DNA of 64,000 bases from Pseudanabaena sp. lw0831 (GTDB taxonomy: Bacteria > Cyanobacteriota > Cyanobacteriia > Pseudanabaenales > Pseudanabaenaceae): positions 1 through 64,000 of the forward strand of contig NZ_BBJB01000069.1 in assembly GCF_016584665.1 (NCBI RefSeq). The letters run 5' to 3'. This document shows, one piece after another, positions 42,022-51,721 of this stretch; position 1 is the first letter of the stretch, and each line of letters opens with the position of its first letter. The position numbers and the translations under genes were made by a program. The notes under the pieces were generated by a model. That model did not search any database and was not told the DNA's origin. It saw nothing but the letters and a program-made list of their open reading frames with translations.

Positions 42022-43827
42022 CTAGGACTTCAATTTCAATTGTTCTAGATTCCACAATGCTCCCGTCACGCCAGTGCTCCCAGCTAATGCCGATGGTTGG
42101 GCATTCTCAACGCGATCGCGTACAGCAACTAAGTACAGAGGCATCGTTAAATGGATTAGTGGTAATTGTTCCTGAACTAATTGTTGATATTCGGCATAGA
42201 TAGCTTTGCGTTTAGTTTCATCTAGTTCCTGCGCACCTTGGATCATCAAAGAATGAATTTTCTTTTCCCAGTCAGCAACTTCACGACCTGGGAAAGGTGG
42301 CTCGTCGCCAACTGGCCCCTTGTTAAACATATGGGAATCACCATCAGTTGCCCAAAGATTAATCGCACTATTCGGTTCAGCACCACCAGTAAAGCCAAGA
42401 ATCGTCGCATCCCATTGCTTCGAATTGTCGAGCTTATCGGAGATAATCCGAAAATCAACGGGAGTGAAGTCAATCTTCATGCCAATTTTTTCTAAATCGC
42501 TCTTAATTTGTGCTCCCATTGCAACCCTACCACCCGCTGGAGCCAGCAAAGTAAAGCGCACCAGATTACCTTGAGCATCGAGAAGTTGTTGTTCAGAATT
42601 ATATTTATATCCTGCTTGCAAAAGAATCTCTTTTGACTTTTCAGGCTGATAATCATAAACTTTGAGTCCTTTTTCGGGAGGGAAGAAATAGGGACTAGGG
42701 ATAGAAACTGGTGAATTTTGAGTCTGGGCTAAGCCTCTCGACAGATTGGTAATTATCGCTTCTCGATTGATAGCATAGGCAACAGCGCGACGGAAGATGA
42801 CATCATTAAACCATTTTGATTTTTTCGGATCAACAAAGGCTTCATTAGTTTTAGGATTTTTGCCCTTATTTAGGTTGAACATGATGAATGCCTGACCTGT
42901 AGAGGGGCCAGCATTATAGATTTTGTAGCGATCGCGCTGTTCAAAACGCTTTAGCAATTGATAGTCTTCGCCGCGTAAGCGATACATATCGAGGTCTTGC
43001 GATCTGAAGCGCAGTAGGGCGGTATCTGGAGATTCCACAATCTGCATGACAAATTGTTTGATATAGGGAAATCCCTTTTTCCAGTAATAGGGATTGGGCT
43101 TATAGATGATGCGTTCAGAAGGTCGATATTCTTGGATTATATATGGGCCACTGCCAACTAGTTGATTGACAGGTGTTGTAAGAGTCCATGTTTCTAAAAA
43201 CTTTAGCTTCTGATTAGGAACTTTCGGATCTTCCTTGAGGGTCGGTTCAAAAACATGTTTAGGTAAAATACCAATCCCACCGATGGTGCGTAAAGCAGGT
43301 GCAAAGGGTTCGCTCAGAAAGAAGGAAATACGGCGATCGTCGAGCTTCTCAACTTTGGGAAGAGTTTGTGATTGTCCAACTCGCAGGACATCACGAGTGC
43401 CAGTGGGAATCTTCTCGTTGAAGATCACATTTTGATAGGTAAATAAAACATCATCAACAGTGAGAGGTTGACCATCTGACCATTTCAAATCAGGGCGCAT
43501 CGTGAAAATTAGTTGCTTACCTTCCTGTTGAATTTCCCATTTTTCGGCTAATTCAGGTTCTAAATCTTTGGTGATTGGATTTTCGGTGATCATCCCAGTG
43601 AGTGTATAGCCGATCGCAATGCCACTATAAGCTTCCTGAATTAAGACAGGATTAAAAGTTTTGATGTCGCCATCAAGGGGAACTACTAAACGATTCTTTA
43701 TAGTTTCTGGTGCGATCGCACAACCCCAAAGCAGTAGGGAACAGATACTAATCAGTAGTAGTAATACCAATGCCTTCCATTGCTTGACCTTTGCTCGTTT
43801 CTGAATACTTTTTCTCACGATCGCCAT
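42022..43827 (-). CDS. ABC-transporter substrate-binding lipoprotein (peptide/opine type, SBP_bac_5)
   Basis: 601 residues. N-terminal signal with lipobox: LVLLLLISICSLLLWGCAIA, Cys near residue 36. The mature protein is a family 5 solute-binding protein: LVVPLDGDIKTFNPVLIQEA, WSDGQPLTVDDVLFTYQNVI, RRAVAYAINREAIITNLSRG and QWDATILGFTGGAEPNSAIN. It likely binds oligopeptides or similar. ATG 43827 is preferred because it begins a proper signal peptide; the frame is open to 43899. No permease or ATPase gene is adjacent, so partners must be elsewhere. Confidence 0.9.
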   Translation of the reverse strand: MAIVRKSIQKRAKVKQWKALVLLLLISICSLLLWGCAIAPETIKNRLVVPLDGDIKTFNPVLIQEAYSGIAIGYTLTGMITENPITKDLEPELAEKWEIQQEGKQLIFTMRPDLKWSDGQPLTVDDVLFTYQNVIFNEKIPTGTRDVLRVGQSQTLPKVEKLDDRRISFFLSEPFAPALRTIGGIGILPKHVFEPTLKEDPKVPNQKLKFLETWTLTTPVNQLVGSGPYIIQEYRPSERIIYKPNPYYWKKGFPYIKQFVMQIVESPDTALLRFRSQDLDMYRLRGEDYQLLKRFEQRDRYKIYNAGPSTGQAFIMFNLNKGKNPKTNEAFVDPKKSKWFNDVIFRRAVAYAINREAIITNLSRGLAQTQNSPVSIPSPYFFPPEKGLKVYDYQPEKSKEILLQAGYKYNSEQQLLDAQGNLVRFTLLAPAGGRVAMGAQIKSDLEKIGMKIDFTPVDFRIISDKLDNSKQWDATILGFTGGAEPNSAINLWATDGDSHMFNKGPVGDEPPFPGREVADWEKKIHSLMIQGAQELDETKRKAIYAEYQQLVQEQLPLIHLTMPLYLVAVRDRVENAQPSALAGSTGVTGALWNLEQLKLKS

Positions 43828-43865
43828 CTTCCCTAAAAATTCAACAAAACAAAGTAATTTTTTAG

Positions 43866-43904
43866 TAATTGTGTTGCGGTAGCGAAGCGACCGCAACACA
43901 ATTA
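43866..43904. repeat. Hairpin between ispF and the lipoprotein gene
   Basis: TAATTGTGTTGCGGT / ACCGCAACACAATTA with AGCGAAGCG in the loop. It lies after the ispF stop codon. Confidence 0.75.
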
Positions 43905-43914
43905 CATTTAGCCA

Positions 43915-44394
43915 TTAGCTTTTAACTAATAAAACTACGGCGTGAACTGCGATCGCTTCTTTTTGCCCGATCGCATCCATGCCTTCGTTAGTGGTAGCCT
44001 TGACACTGACACAATCAATCGGCAAATTCATTGCTTGAGCTAGGCGATCGCGCATTGCTTTAATATGTGGTTTGAGTTTGGGCGCTTCGGCAATCACCAT
44101 TGAGTCAAGATTATTCACGCGCCAACCCTGTGCTCCGATTAGCTCCTGTACTTGCTGCAATAGCATAATGCTATCGGCTCCTGCCCATTTGGGGTCAGAG
44201 GGTGGAAAATAATGTCCAATATCACCAAGGGCAAGCGCTCCCAGCATGGCATCCATGATTGCATGGGTCAGCACATCGGCATCGCTATGTCCTAGTAGTC
44301 CTTTTTCATAAGGAATTTCGACACCTCCAAGGATCAGGCGGCGATCGCTAACGAGTCGGTGCAGGTCATAACCATTGCCAATGCGGATATTCAT
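43915..44394 (-). CDS. ispF: 2-C-methyl-D-erythritol 2,4-cyclodiphosphate synthase
   Basis: 159 residues. The MEP-pathway enzyme that closes the cyclodiphosphate ring. Motifs: [12 protein letters not shown] (metal Asp8 and His10), [20 protein letters not shown] near 34-53 with the third metal His, [10 protein letters not shown] and [20 protein letters not shown] at the C-terminus. Usual length; monocistronic. Confidence 0.97.
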   Translation of the reverse strand: MNIRIGNGYDLHRLVSDRRLILGGVEIPYEKGLLGHSDADVLTHAIMDAMLGALALGDIGHYFPPSDPKWAGADSIMLLQQVQELIGAQGWRVNNLDSMVIAEAPKLKPHIKAMRDRLAQAMNLPIDCVSVKATTNEGMDAIGQKEAIAVHAVVLLVKS

Positions 44395-44460
44395 AGATGA
44401 GTAGGTGAGTTTAACTATTCATAATATAAACCCAATTTCATGCGGTGTTAGTTTTGTCTT

Positions 44461-44491
44461 TAGTGTGGCGCGGCGTAGCCGCGTCACACTA
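44461..44491. repeat. Hairpin in the ispF-xdhA divergent region
   Basis: TAGTGTGGCGCGGC-GTA-GCCGCGTCACACTA, with one G-T position. It lies upstream of both divergent genes and so is not a terminator for either. Confidence 0.75.
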
Positions 44492-44594
44492 ATTATTCTT
44501 TTTTTGTATCTTGGCGCACTTTAAGCAAAGTCTATTCGTTAATTAATTGATTTATATCAGCCTGTCAATTTGTTACTCCCGCAGAGAGATTCCC

Positions 44595-46013
44595 GTGACT
44601 CAACAGGTAAGCCCTATTTCCGTAACTGACTTTACGTTCACCCTCAACGGTGCAATCTCCCGCGTTAAAAATCTTGCACCTACGACTACCCTGCTACACT
44701 ATTTACGCCAAAATGGCTATGTGGGAACCAAAGAGGGTTGTGGCGATGGTGACTGCGGTGCTTGTACTGTCAATATCGTAGGTAAAGATAGTCATGGTAA
44801 GCCCCAGTATCAAGCTGTAAATAGTTGCTTAGTTCCCATCGGCGCGATCGCAGGACGAGAGGTGATTACTGCCGAGGGTATCGCCAATGGGCAACTGCAT
44901 CCAGTCCAAACCGCGATGGTAGAAACGGCAGGATCGCAATGTGGCTATTGCACTCCTGGCTTCATCATGAGTATGTTTGCGGCTTACTACAATGGCAGCC
45001 TGAGCAATGACATCTGCATTGAGGGCAATCTCTGTCGCTGCACAGGCTATATACCAATCCGCAAAGCAGCGCAACAATTAGCGACAACAATTCCCGATGA
45101 TCAATTCAGCACTGAGCTAGCTCAAAAAAATTCTGATTTGGTTGCGATCGCCTATATAAATGCCCAGCAGCAATTTTATCGCCCCACAGAGCTGTCAGAA
45201 GCACTGCAACTACTTCAGCAATATCCCGAAGCGACCTTGGTTGCGGGTGCAACAGATTTGGGATTAGAAATGAGTTGGCATCGGCGGACTTACCCAGTGC
45301 TAATTTCCTTGGAAGCAATTGCAGATCTAAAGCAGATTAACCAAACCGATGACTATGTGGAGATTGGCGCGGCGGTTCCCCTCAGTCATATTGAAGATTT
45401 GCTGCATGGTGTTTTCCCTAGCCTTGATGAAATGCTGCATTGGTTTGCGGCAAGGCAGATCCGCAATCGGGCGACCTTAGGCGGCAATATTGGCACGGCT
45501 TCTCCCATTGGCGATTTGCCACCTGTGTTACTGGTCCTTGATGCGACCTTGAAGTTAGATAGTGTTGAAGGCGATCGCAGTTTACGATTAGCTGATTTCT
45601 TTAAAGGCTATCGGCAAACGGAACTGAAGCAAGGCGAAATCATCTATTCAGTGACAATTCCCAAAACGATCGCCTCTGGCGCAACTAAACGACTTAGCCA
45701 GTCTTACAAAATCGGCAAGCGTGGCACTGACGATATCAGTATCGTGGCAGCAGCTTTTGTGATTGATCTAGATGCTGACCAAAAAATTCTCCATGCGCGT
45801 CTTGCCTATGGTGGTGTCGCGGCAACTCCAATTAGAGCGATCGCGGTCGAATCGATGCTAGTCGGTCAACCTTGGACAATAGAAACTGTGCGATCGGTGA
45901 AGCCTGCTCTGCATAAGGTATTTACGCCTCTTAGCGATCTTCGTGGAAGTACTGACTATCGCAAGATGCTAGTAGGAAATCTATTTGAGAAGTTTTTTGT
46001 TGAACATAGTTGA
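44595..46013 (+). CDS. xdhA: Xanthine dehydrogenase, small subunit (2Fe-2S and FAD)
   Basis: 472 residues from GTG 44595. Two 2Fe-2S clusters: EGCGDGDCGACTV near 55-67 and QCGYCTPGF...CRCTGY near 119-165. The FAD domain (CO dehydrogenase flavoprotein type) covers about 190-460 with LVAGATDLGLEM, RQIRNRATLGGNIGTASPIG. GAGAG lies eight to twelve bases before the GTG; the frame is open to a TTG at 44547. Works with XdhB to oxidise hypoxanthine and xanthine to urate with NAD+. First gene of xdhABC. Confidence 0.93.
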   Translation: MTQQVSPISVTDFTFTLNGAISRVKNLAPTTTLLHYLRQNGYVGTKEGCGDGDCGACTVNIVGKDSHGKPQYQAVNSCLVPIGAIAGREVITAEGIANGQLHPVQTAMVETAGSQCGYCTPGFIMSMFAAYYNGSLSNDICIEGNLCRCTGYIPIRKAAQQLATTIPDDQFSTELAQKNSDLVAIAYINAQQQFYRPTELSEALQLLQQYPEATLVAGATDLGLEMSWHRRTYPVLISLEAIADLKQINQTDDYVEIGAAVPLSHIEDLLHGVFPSLDEMLHWFAARQIRNRATLGGNIGTASPIGDLPPVLLVLDATLKLDSVEGDRSLRLADFFKGYRQTELKQGEIIYSVTIPKTIASGATKRLSQSYKIGKRGTDDISIVAAAFVIDLDADQKILHARLAYGGVAATPIRAIAVESMLVGQPWTIETVRSVKPALHKVFTPLSDLRGSTDYRKMLVGNLFEKFFVEHS

Positions 46014-46082
46014 AGAAACCAGTTGAAGCTCTGCCTCAAGTGGTATGCAATAGATTTTTTGTAGATATGGAAGGAATACAAA

Positions 46083-48413
46083 ATGACGATTACAGATCAA
46101 AAAGTCAGTAACAAAAAAAGCCATGAAAGCGCAGCAGGTCACGTTAGCGGCAGTGCTGTCTATACAGACGATCAACGTCTCCCCGCAGGGATGCTTTCCC
46201 TTTATCCTGTGCTGTCGCCCCATGCCCATGCCAAAATCACCAAGCTTGACTGCACCGCCGCCTATGAAGTCGATGGAATGGTGATGATCCTAACGGCGGA
46301 TGATGTTGCAGGTGAAAACAATACGGGTGTAATCATTCACGATGAAGTATTGCTGCCCACTGATGAAGTGAGCTACTGGGGACAGGTGGTAGTTTGGGCA
46401 GTCGGTGAGACTGAAGAAGCGGCTCGTCAAGCTGCTACCAAGGTGATTGTCGAATATGAGCCTTTGCCAGCAATTATCAGTATTCAAGAGGCGATCGCTG
46501 CGGATAGTTACCATCTCAAAAAGCAGGTTATTAAACGCGGCGAACCTGATACGGCTCTTAAAGATTGCGATCGCATCCTCGAAGGCGAACTGGAAGTCGG
46601 CGGGCAGGATCATTTCTATTTAGAAACCCATACCAGTTGGGCAGTTCCTGATGGAGAGAATGGCTACAAAGTTTACAGCTCAACCCAACATCCCAGTGAA
46701 ACTCAAGTAATCGTAGCGCGGGTATTGGGATTGCCCAGCAGTCATGTTGTCGTTACCTGTCTGCGGATGGGAGGCGCATTTGGGGGGAAAGAATCTCAAG
46801 CTAATCCCTTTGCTGCCGCCGCAGCTTTGGCAGCTTATAAAACGGGTCGTCCTGCCAGAGTCAGTTTACGCCGACATCAAGACATGATCGTTACAGGCAA
46901 GCGACATAACTTTTTAGGCAAATACCAAGTTGGCTTTACTAACGATGGACTAATTACAGCGCTCAAAGCTGAGCTATATGCAGACGGGGGCTGGAGCCTT
47001 GACCTGTCGCCGCCTATATTGATGCGAGCGATGATGCACATCGATAACGCCTACTACATCCCTCATTTGGAAGTACAAGGATGGATTGCTAAAACTAATC
47101 GAGTTTCTAATACCGCTTATCGCGGGTTTGGGGGGCCACAGGGCATGGTTGTTTGTGAAGAAGTTGTCGATCGCATAGCACGTACCCTCGGTTTGTCGCC
47201 CGAAGTCGTGCGGGAACGGAACTTCTATCATGGGACTGGCGAAACTAGTACCACTCACTATGGACAGGATATAGTTCATAACCGCATCGATCTGGTATGG
47301 ACTGAAGCCAAGGAAAAATCGAATTTTAGCGATCGGCAAGCCCAAATCGCCCAATTCAATCAAACAAGTCCCTACAAAAAACGCGGTCTTGCGATTACTC
47401 CTATGAAGTTCGGGATTTCCTTCACCAAGACCGATTACAACCAAGCAGGTGCACTAGTTCTCATCTATACCGATGGCAGCATTCAGGTAAATCACGGTGG
47501 CACAGAAATGGGACAGGGGCTACATACAAAAATGCTCCAAGTCGCCGCAAAGTCCCTTGGTGTCAAACTCGATCGCTTTCGGATCATGCCCACAAGTACC
47601 GATAAAGTCCCGAACACTTCAGCGACAGCAGCCTCTAGTGGTTCCGATCTCAATGGTCAAGCAGTCAAGGATGCCTGTGAAATCCTGAGGAAACGCATGG
47701 CAACCGTGGCTGTAAAAATGCTCAATCTTGATGCCCCCGAAGATCTTGTTTTCGAGGATGATTGGATCTATTGCCGCACCTATCCCAGCGCAAGGATCGC
47801 GTTTGAGGAAGTGGTGAAGCAAACCTATAATGAGCGGATTAGCCTCTCGGCAAATGGCTTCTATCGCACGCCAAATATTTTTTGGGATGCCAAGCTGAAC
47901 AAGGGTCGTCCTTTCTATTACTTCTCTTACGGTGCGGCTGTGAGTGAAGTCGAAGTCGATGGATTCACGGGTACATTTAAACTACGACAGGTGGATCTTG
48001 TCCAAGATGTTGGAGAATCAATTAATCCATTAATTGATAAAGGTCAGATCGAAGGTGGCTTTGTACAGGGGATGGGTTGGCTGACTATGGAAGAATTAGT
48101 CTGGGATAAAATCGGTCGATTGCTAACCTACGCGCCAAGTACTTATAAAATTCCCACTGTTAGCGAAATTCCCGAACAATTCAATGTCAATCTACTAGAA
48201 CGCGCCGCTCAAGATGGTGTAATTTTTGGTAGTAAAGCGATCGGTGAACCTCCATTTATGCTAGCGATATCCGTAAGAGAATCCATTCGCAGTGCTGTCG
48301 CCGCCTTTGGTAATGCTGACTATGTGCCCTTGGCGCTTCCTGCTACACCTGAGGCGACCCTCTGGGCGATCGAGTCGGTGAAGGCGGCTTCTCTATCGGC
48401 TCTGCAAGTATGA
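46083..48413 (+). CDS. xdhB: Xanthine dehydrogenase, molybdopterin-binding subunit
   Basis: 776 residues. The first 130 hold the aldehyde oxidase/xanthine dehydrogenase a/b hammerhead domain (HVSGSAVYTDDQRLPAGMLS). GGAFGGKESQAN near 230 and NTAYRGFGGPQGM near 335 bind the cofactor; GGTEMGQGLHTK near 475 and the catalytic Glu in FGSKAIGEPPFML near 720 complete the molybdenum site. The Arg in TAYRGFG fits purine substrates. Sixty-nine bases after xdhA; the stop overlaps the xdhC start by four bases (ATGA). Confidence 0.95.
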   Translation: MTITDQKVSNKKSHESAAGHVSGSAVYTDDQRLPAGMLSLYPVLSPHAHAKITKLDCTAAYEVDGMVMILTADDVAGENNTGVIIHDEVLLPTDEVSYWGQVVVWAVGETEEAARQAATKVIVEYEPLPAIISIQEAIAADSYHLKKQVIKRGEPDTALKDCDRILEGELEVGGQDHFYLETHTSWAVPDGENGYKVYSSTQHPSETQVIVARVLGLPSSHVVVTCLRMGGAFGGKESQANPFAAAAALAAYKTGRPARVSLRRHQDMIVTGKRHNFLGKYQVGFTNDGLITALKAELYADGGWSLDLSPPILMRAMMHIDNAYYIPHLEVQGWIAKTNRVSNTAYRGFGGPQGMVVCEEVVDRIARTLGLSPEVVRERNFYHGTGETSTTHYGQDIVHNRIDLVWTEAKEKSNFSDRQAQIAQFNQTSPYKKRGLAITPMKFGISFTKTDYNQAGALVLIYTDGSIQVNHGGTEMGQGLHTKMLQVAAKSLGVKLDRFRIMPTSTDKVPNTSATAASSGSDLNGQAVKDACEILRKRMATVAVKMLNLDAPEDLVFEDDWIYCRTYPSARIAFEEVVKQTYNERISLSANGFYRTPNIFWDAKLNKGRPFYYFSYGAAVSEVEVDGFTGTFKLRQVDLVQDVGESINPLIDKGQIEGGFVQGMGWLTMEELVWDKIGRLLTYAPSTYKIPTVSEIPEQFNVNLLERAAQDGVIFGSKAIGEPPFMLAISVRESIRSAVAAFGNADYVPLALPATPEATLWAIESVKAASLSALQV

Positions 48414-49375
48414 TCTACAAAGAGCTTTTATCATTACTTAGTCAAGACGCTGTGGTCGTAGCAACGGTAATTAGCACTAAAGGTTCTGTGCCGAGAGAGA
48501 TAGGGGCGAAAATGCTAATTACTTGCGATCGCTGCATTGACACGATCGGTGGTGGTGCAGGAGAGGCAAAGGTAATCTCGCAGGCAAGAGAAGTTCTGCA
48601 AACTGGAGAAAAAAGGCGGATAGAAATTGACCTAACTGGATCGCCCAAGCGTCAGACTGAGGGAGTTTGCGGTGGTTGGATGGAGATCCTTTTAGAGCGA
48701 TGGCATGGCGAGGCTGCGATCGCGATCGCGCAGCAGATACTGACAGAATTAAAATTAGGTCGATCGCTTACTTTGGTTACGCCTTTTAGTGATGCACATC
48801 CATACTTGATCAAGGAAAAAGGAGAAAGGAAAAAGGAAAAAGATGGGGAGGTTTTTATTGAGATGTTGGAGCCTGTGCCAATATTGCTGATCGTCGGTGC
48901 GGGGCATGTGGGGGAACAGCTTGCTAAGGTCGCGCATTTAATCGGTTTTCAGATTGCGCTTCAGGACGATCGTCCTGAATGGGCAACTCCAGAAAGATAT
49001 CCTCAAGCTCCTTTTATCTATTCTCACATCGATCAAGCTTTGGGGGAACTCTCAAATCATCCGAGTCTCTATGTGGCTCTAGTCACACGCGGCTATCGCT
49101 ATGATTTGGATGCTTTAACAGCTTTACTAAATCGCGATTTACCCTGTGCTTATATCGGCATGATTGGCAGTGAGAGGAGGGTGATGCAAGTGTACGAACA
49201 AACCAAACAAATGGGAATCTCTGCGGCTAAACTTAAATCTATCTATGCGCCGATTGGTCTAGATATCGGCGCTTTAACTCCTGCGGAAATTGCGGTTAGT
49301 ATTGGCGCAGAGTTAATCATGCTGCGGCGTGGCGGTACTGGGCGATCGCTATCGGCAAGTCTGCGTAGTTTTTGA
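48410..49375 (+). CDS. xdhC: Xanthine dehydrogenase accessory protein XdhC
   Basis: 321 residues. XdhC binds the molybdenum cofactor, favours its sulfuration and inserts it in XdhB. N-terminal XdhC/CoxI domain (VVATVISTKGSVPREIGAKM; IGGGAGEAKVI; TEGVCGGWMEILLE), then a Rossmann domain with LLIVGAGHVGEQLAKVAHLI near 160 and ALVTRGYRYDLDALTALL, YIGMIGSERRV. ATGA overlap with xdhB shows coupling. The Lys/Glu-rich stretch near residue 140 is a low-complexity insertion. Confidence 0.95.
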   Translation: MIYKELLSLLSQDAVVVATVISTKGSVPREIGAKMLITCDRCIDTIGGGAGEAKVISQAREVLQTGEKRRIEIDLTGSPKRQTEGVCGGWMEILLERWHGEAAIAIAQQILTELKLGRSLTLVTPFSDAHPYLIKEKGERKKEKDGEVFIEMLEPVPILLIVGAGHVGEQLAKVAHLIGFQIALQDDRPEWATPERYPQAPFIYSHIDQALGELSNHPSLYVALVTRGYRYDLDALTALLNRDLPCAYIGMIGSERRVMQVYEQTKQMGISAAKLKSIYAPIGLDIGALTPAEIAVSIGAELIMLRRGGTGRSLSASLRSF

Positions 49376-49419
49376 AATATTTAGTTGGGTTGAATCTTTG
49401 CAGCGATGTACGATCAAAA

Positions 49420-49474
49420 AAACCAAAAAAATTTGAAAGTGTTGCTTTGCAACACTTTCAAATTTTTTTGGTTT
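49420..49474. repeat. GTGTTGC-tip hairpin element
   Basis: AAACCAAAAAAATTTGAAAG with a perfect mirror arm around TGTTGCTTTGCAACA, followed by the flank GGGTTTGAGTAAAAAGTGCT. It lies after xdhC. Confidence 0.85.
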
Positions 49475-49536
49475 GGGTTTGAGTAAAAAGTGCTGTAAAA
49501 AGCTGCAATAATTGAGATTAACTACAGCCTAACTTT

Positions 49537-50766
49537 ATGAGCGATCGCCTTCCAATCGATTCCATTAAAACCACAGATAAACCTCTTGAAATTTCAAATT
49601 TATGTCATTCCTTAGATGGCTGTGTGTTAGTTGTCGATGACAATCCCACCAACTTGAGTGTGTTGGTGAACTTGCTGCGAGATGTGGGGCTGCGAGTATT
49701 GGTGGCAACCGATGGCGAAAGTGCGATCGAACAGATTGAGTATGTAAAGCCCGATCTAATTTTGCTGGATGTGATGATGCCAGGTATCGATGGCTTTGAG
49801 ACTTGCCAACGCCTCAAGGCAAATCCTGAAACTGTCAAAATCCCGATTATTTTTATGACTGCGCTCTCAGAAACAGTAGATAAAGTGCGCGGTTTATCAT
49901 TGGGAGCCGTGGACTATGTAACCAAACCATTTGACCATGAAGAAGTATTGGTCAGAATTCGCACCCATTTAACGATCGCGAAACAGCGCCAGACCATCGA
50001 GTCCCAAAATCTGGATTTACAAACTGAAATTAGCGATCGCAAACGTGCCGAGGAATCCTTAACAATCTTTCTCCATGCAGTTTCCCACGACTTACGGAAT
50101 CCTGTCACAGGTTTATTGATGGTATTAGATAATTTGGCGAAGACAGCAAGCATAAATGACGCAAATGTTCTACTACCAAAATCTACGCTTGAGAGAATGC
50201 AACAGAGTGGTTATCGACAGTTAGCGTTAATCAACTCATTGCTGGAGTCTCACGTGAATGATGTCCATGGAATTGTCATTCATCCTCAACCTGTGGCGAT
50301 CGTGGAGGTCATCCAAGCTGCGATCGATGATTTGCAACCACTTTTAGATAAAGAAGAAACGGAAGTTGTTGTGCAAATAGCGCCCGAAATGCCACTTATT
50401 TTCGCTGATGCTGCTCATGTCTGTAGAGTCTTTCAAAATCTGATTGCTAATGCGATTAAACATAATCCGCCAAATCTCAAACTCACAATTTCGGCAAAGA
50501 TAAGTCCTGAAAATAAGCTCCTTTGTGAGGTTGCTGATAATGGCGTAGGTATGACTAATGAACAAAGTGAACATCTATTTGAACTTTACACTCAAGGCAG
50601 GCATCATACTAAACTTAATCGGCGATCGCTCAGTCTTGGCTTAGGGCTTTACATCTGTCGGCAAATTGTCCAAGCTCACGGTGGTGCGATCGGGGTAACT
50701 GGTGAGATTAATATTGGTTCCCGCTTTTGGTTAACATTACCAATTTTAGACGAAGAGCGTGTTTGA
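49537..50766 (+). CDS. Response regulator-histidine kinase hybrid (receiver first)
   Basis: 409 residues. Receiver at about 28-145 (VLVVDDNPTNL; phospho-Asp in LILLDVMMPGIDGFE; Lys in VTKPFD), short coiled linker, then a dimerisation domain with the phospho-His in FLHAVSHDLRNPVTGLLMVL, and an HATPase_c domain with VFQNLIANAIKHNPPN (N box), EVADNGVGMTN (G1), and LGLGLYICRQIVQAHGG (G2). A complete cytosolic kinase whose activity may be set by its own receiver. No membrane segment. Confidence 0.94.
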   Translation: MSDRLPIDSIKTTDKPLEISNLCHSLDGCVLVVDDNPTNLSVLVNLLRDVGLRVLVATDGESAIEQIEYVKPDLILLDVMMPGIDGFETCQRLKANPETVKIPIIFMTALSETVDKVRGLSLGAVDYVTKPFDHEEVLVRIRTHLTIAKQRQTIESQNLDLQTEISDRKRAEESLTIFLHAVSHDLRNPVTGLLMVLDNLAKTASINDANVLLPKSTLERMQQSGYRQLALINSLLESHVNDVHGIVIHPQPVAIVEVIQAAIDDLQPLLDKEETEVVVQIAPEMPLIFADAAHVCRVFQNLIANAIKHNPPNLKLTISAKISPENKLLCEVADNGVGMTNEQSEHLFELYTQGRHHTKLNRRSLSLGLGLYICRQIVQAHGGAIGVTGEINIGSRFWLTLPILDEERV

Positions 50767-50969
50767 GAAGTTTTTTGGGGTAAAAAAAGTGCAGAAAAGC
50801 TCCTAAAGGTATAGCCTGTCAATATAGAAAAAAGGACAGCGCTCAATCAATTAAAATCGCTAGTCGATTACCATCACCTGAAGAAGTTGGTGTTGACGGT
50901 GGTAAGTTGGTCAATTTGGTTAGCAGCCGTTACTGAATTAAAGAATCGTGTCAATTTATAATCTAACCA

Positions 50970-51020
50970 CAATAGATCTTTTGAAAGTGTTGAGAAGCAA
51001 CACTTTCAAAAGATCTATTG
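50970..51020. repeat. GTGTTGC-tip hairpin element
   Basis: CAATAGATCTTTTGAAAGTG pairs perfectly with the mirror arm around TTGAGAAGCAA, followed by the shared flank GAGTGAGCGCAAAGCATTGT. The gap 50767-51088 holds no convincing gene apart from this element. Confidence 0.85.
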
Positions 51021-51088
51021 GTTCTGGAGTGAGCGCAAAGCATTGTAATATCTAAATCAGAATCATTGTACTTATTTGGAGTTAATCA

Positions 51089-51511
51089 ATGGGAACAACA
51101 ATATGGGTCTTAAGCAAGAGCAAGACCACAGAAGGTGATGACTGGGATCATTCGGCGCTGTTTTATGCTGTAGAGAAGCTGGATCTAATATGCGAACAGC
51201 AAGGTTTGGCGAAGATTTCTTCATTCCTAGACTGGACTGACTTTGAGGCAAATATGTCTGAAGATGACGAATTTCCTGATGAGGAAGTACTGAGAGATAA
51301 AGCATCATGGTTCAATCCTTCGCAGGCTTTACCAATGTTGAGAGCTTTACGTGAATATGTAGCAATTAACGAATCTGAGCGAGAAAGTCTTTTGGAGCTA
51401 GGTAAACAGCATCTCTCAGAAGAGTTACTTGAAGACCTAGATGATTGCATATTAAAGGTCGAGAAGATCATTGCTGAGAATGATTTGTTCCATTTTTGTG
51501 TTGTCATGTAA
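51089..51511 (+). CDS. Conserved hypothetical protein
   Basis: 140 residues, very acidic. MGTTIWVLSKSKTTEGDDWD, then HSALFYAVEKLDLICEQQGL, FLDWTDFEANMS and a helical C-terminus. No membrane segment and no catalytic motif. I recall similar short proteins in cyanobacteria and other bacteria without a function. The stop codon is followed by the fragment of the efflux adaptor gene. Confidence 0.65.
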   Translation: MGTTIWVLSKSKTTEGDDWDHSALFYAVEKLDLICEQQGLAKISSFLDWTDFEANMSEDDEFPDEEVLRDKASWFNPSQALPMLRALREYVAINESERESLLELGKQHLSEELLEDLDDCILKVEKIIAENDLFHFCVVM

Positions 51512-51543
51512 ATCCAATTGTAAAAATACAAACTCTCTTTTCT

Positions 51544-51665
51544 TTATGGCTTTTTGTCAGGCAGTTTCACAAATACGCGATCGCCTACTTTTGCACCGCT
51601 TAAAATTTGAGTCTGATTGTCTACAGTTGTACCAATCGTCACAGGTTAGAATTTGGGCTGCCCCT
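51544..51665 (-). pseudogene. Fragment of the efflux-adaptor gene 3' end
   Basis: A degraded direct copy of the last 40 codons of the gene at 55999-57333, offset 4455 bp. In translation it reads PVTIGTTVDNQTQILSG and GDRVFVKLPDKKP before a TAA, against the same in the intact gene. A CAA to TAA change upstream of PVTIG breaks it. The fragment and the intact gene bracket the 51.7-55.9 kb accessory segment. Confidence 0.85.
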
Positions 51666-51721
51666 TTTCAATTTACTAATTCCACGGGATGAGTGGAAAT
51701 GAGTTTGATAGCTTATTTTGT

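Noticed and set aside
50767-51088. A weak open stretch reading LPSPEEVGVDGGKLVNLVSS in the gap after the hybrid kinase.
   Set aside because: No start codon or ribosome site, no recognisable family; overlapping frames are equally open. Left unannotated.
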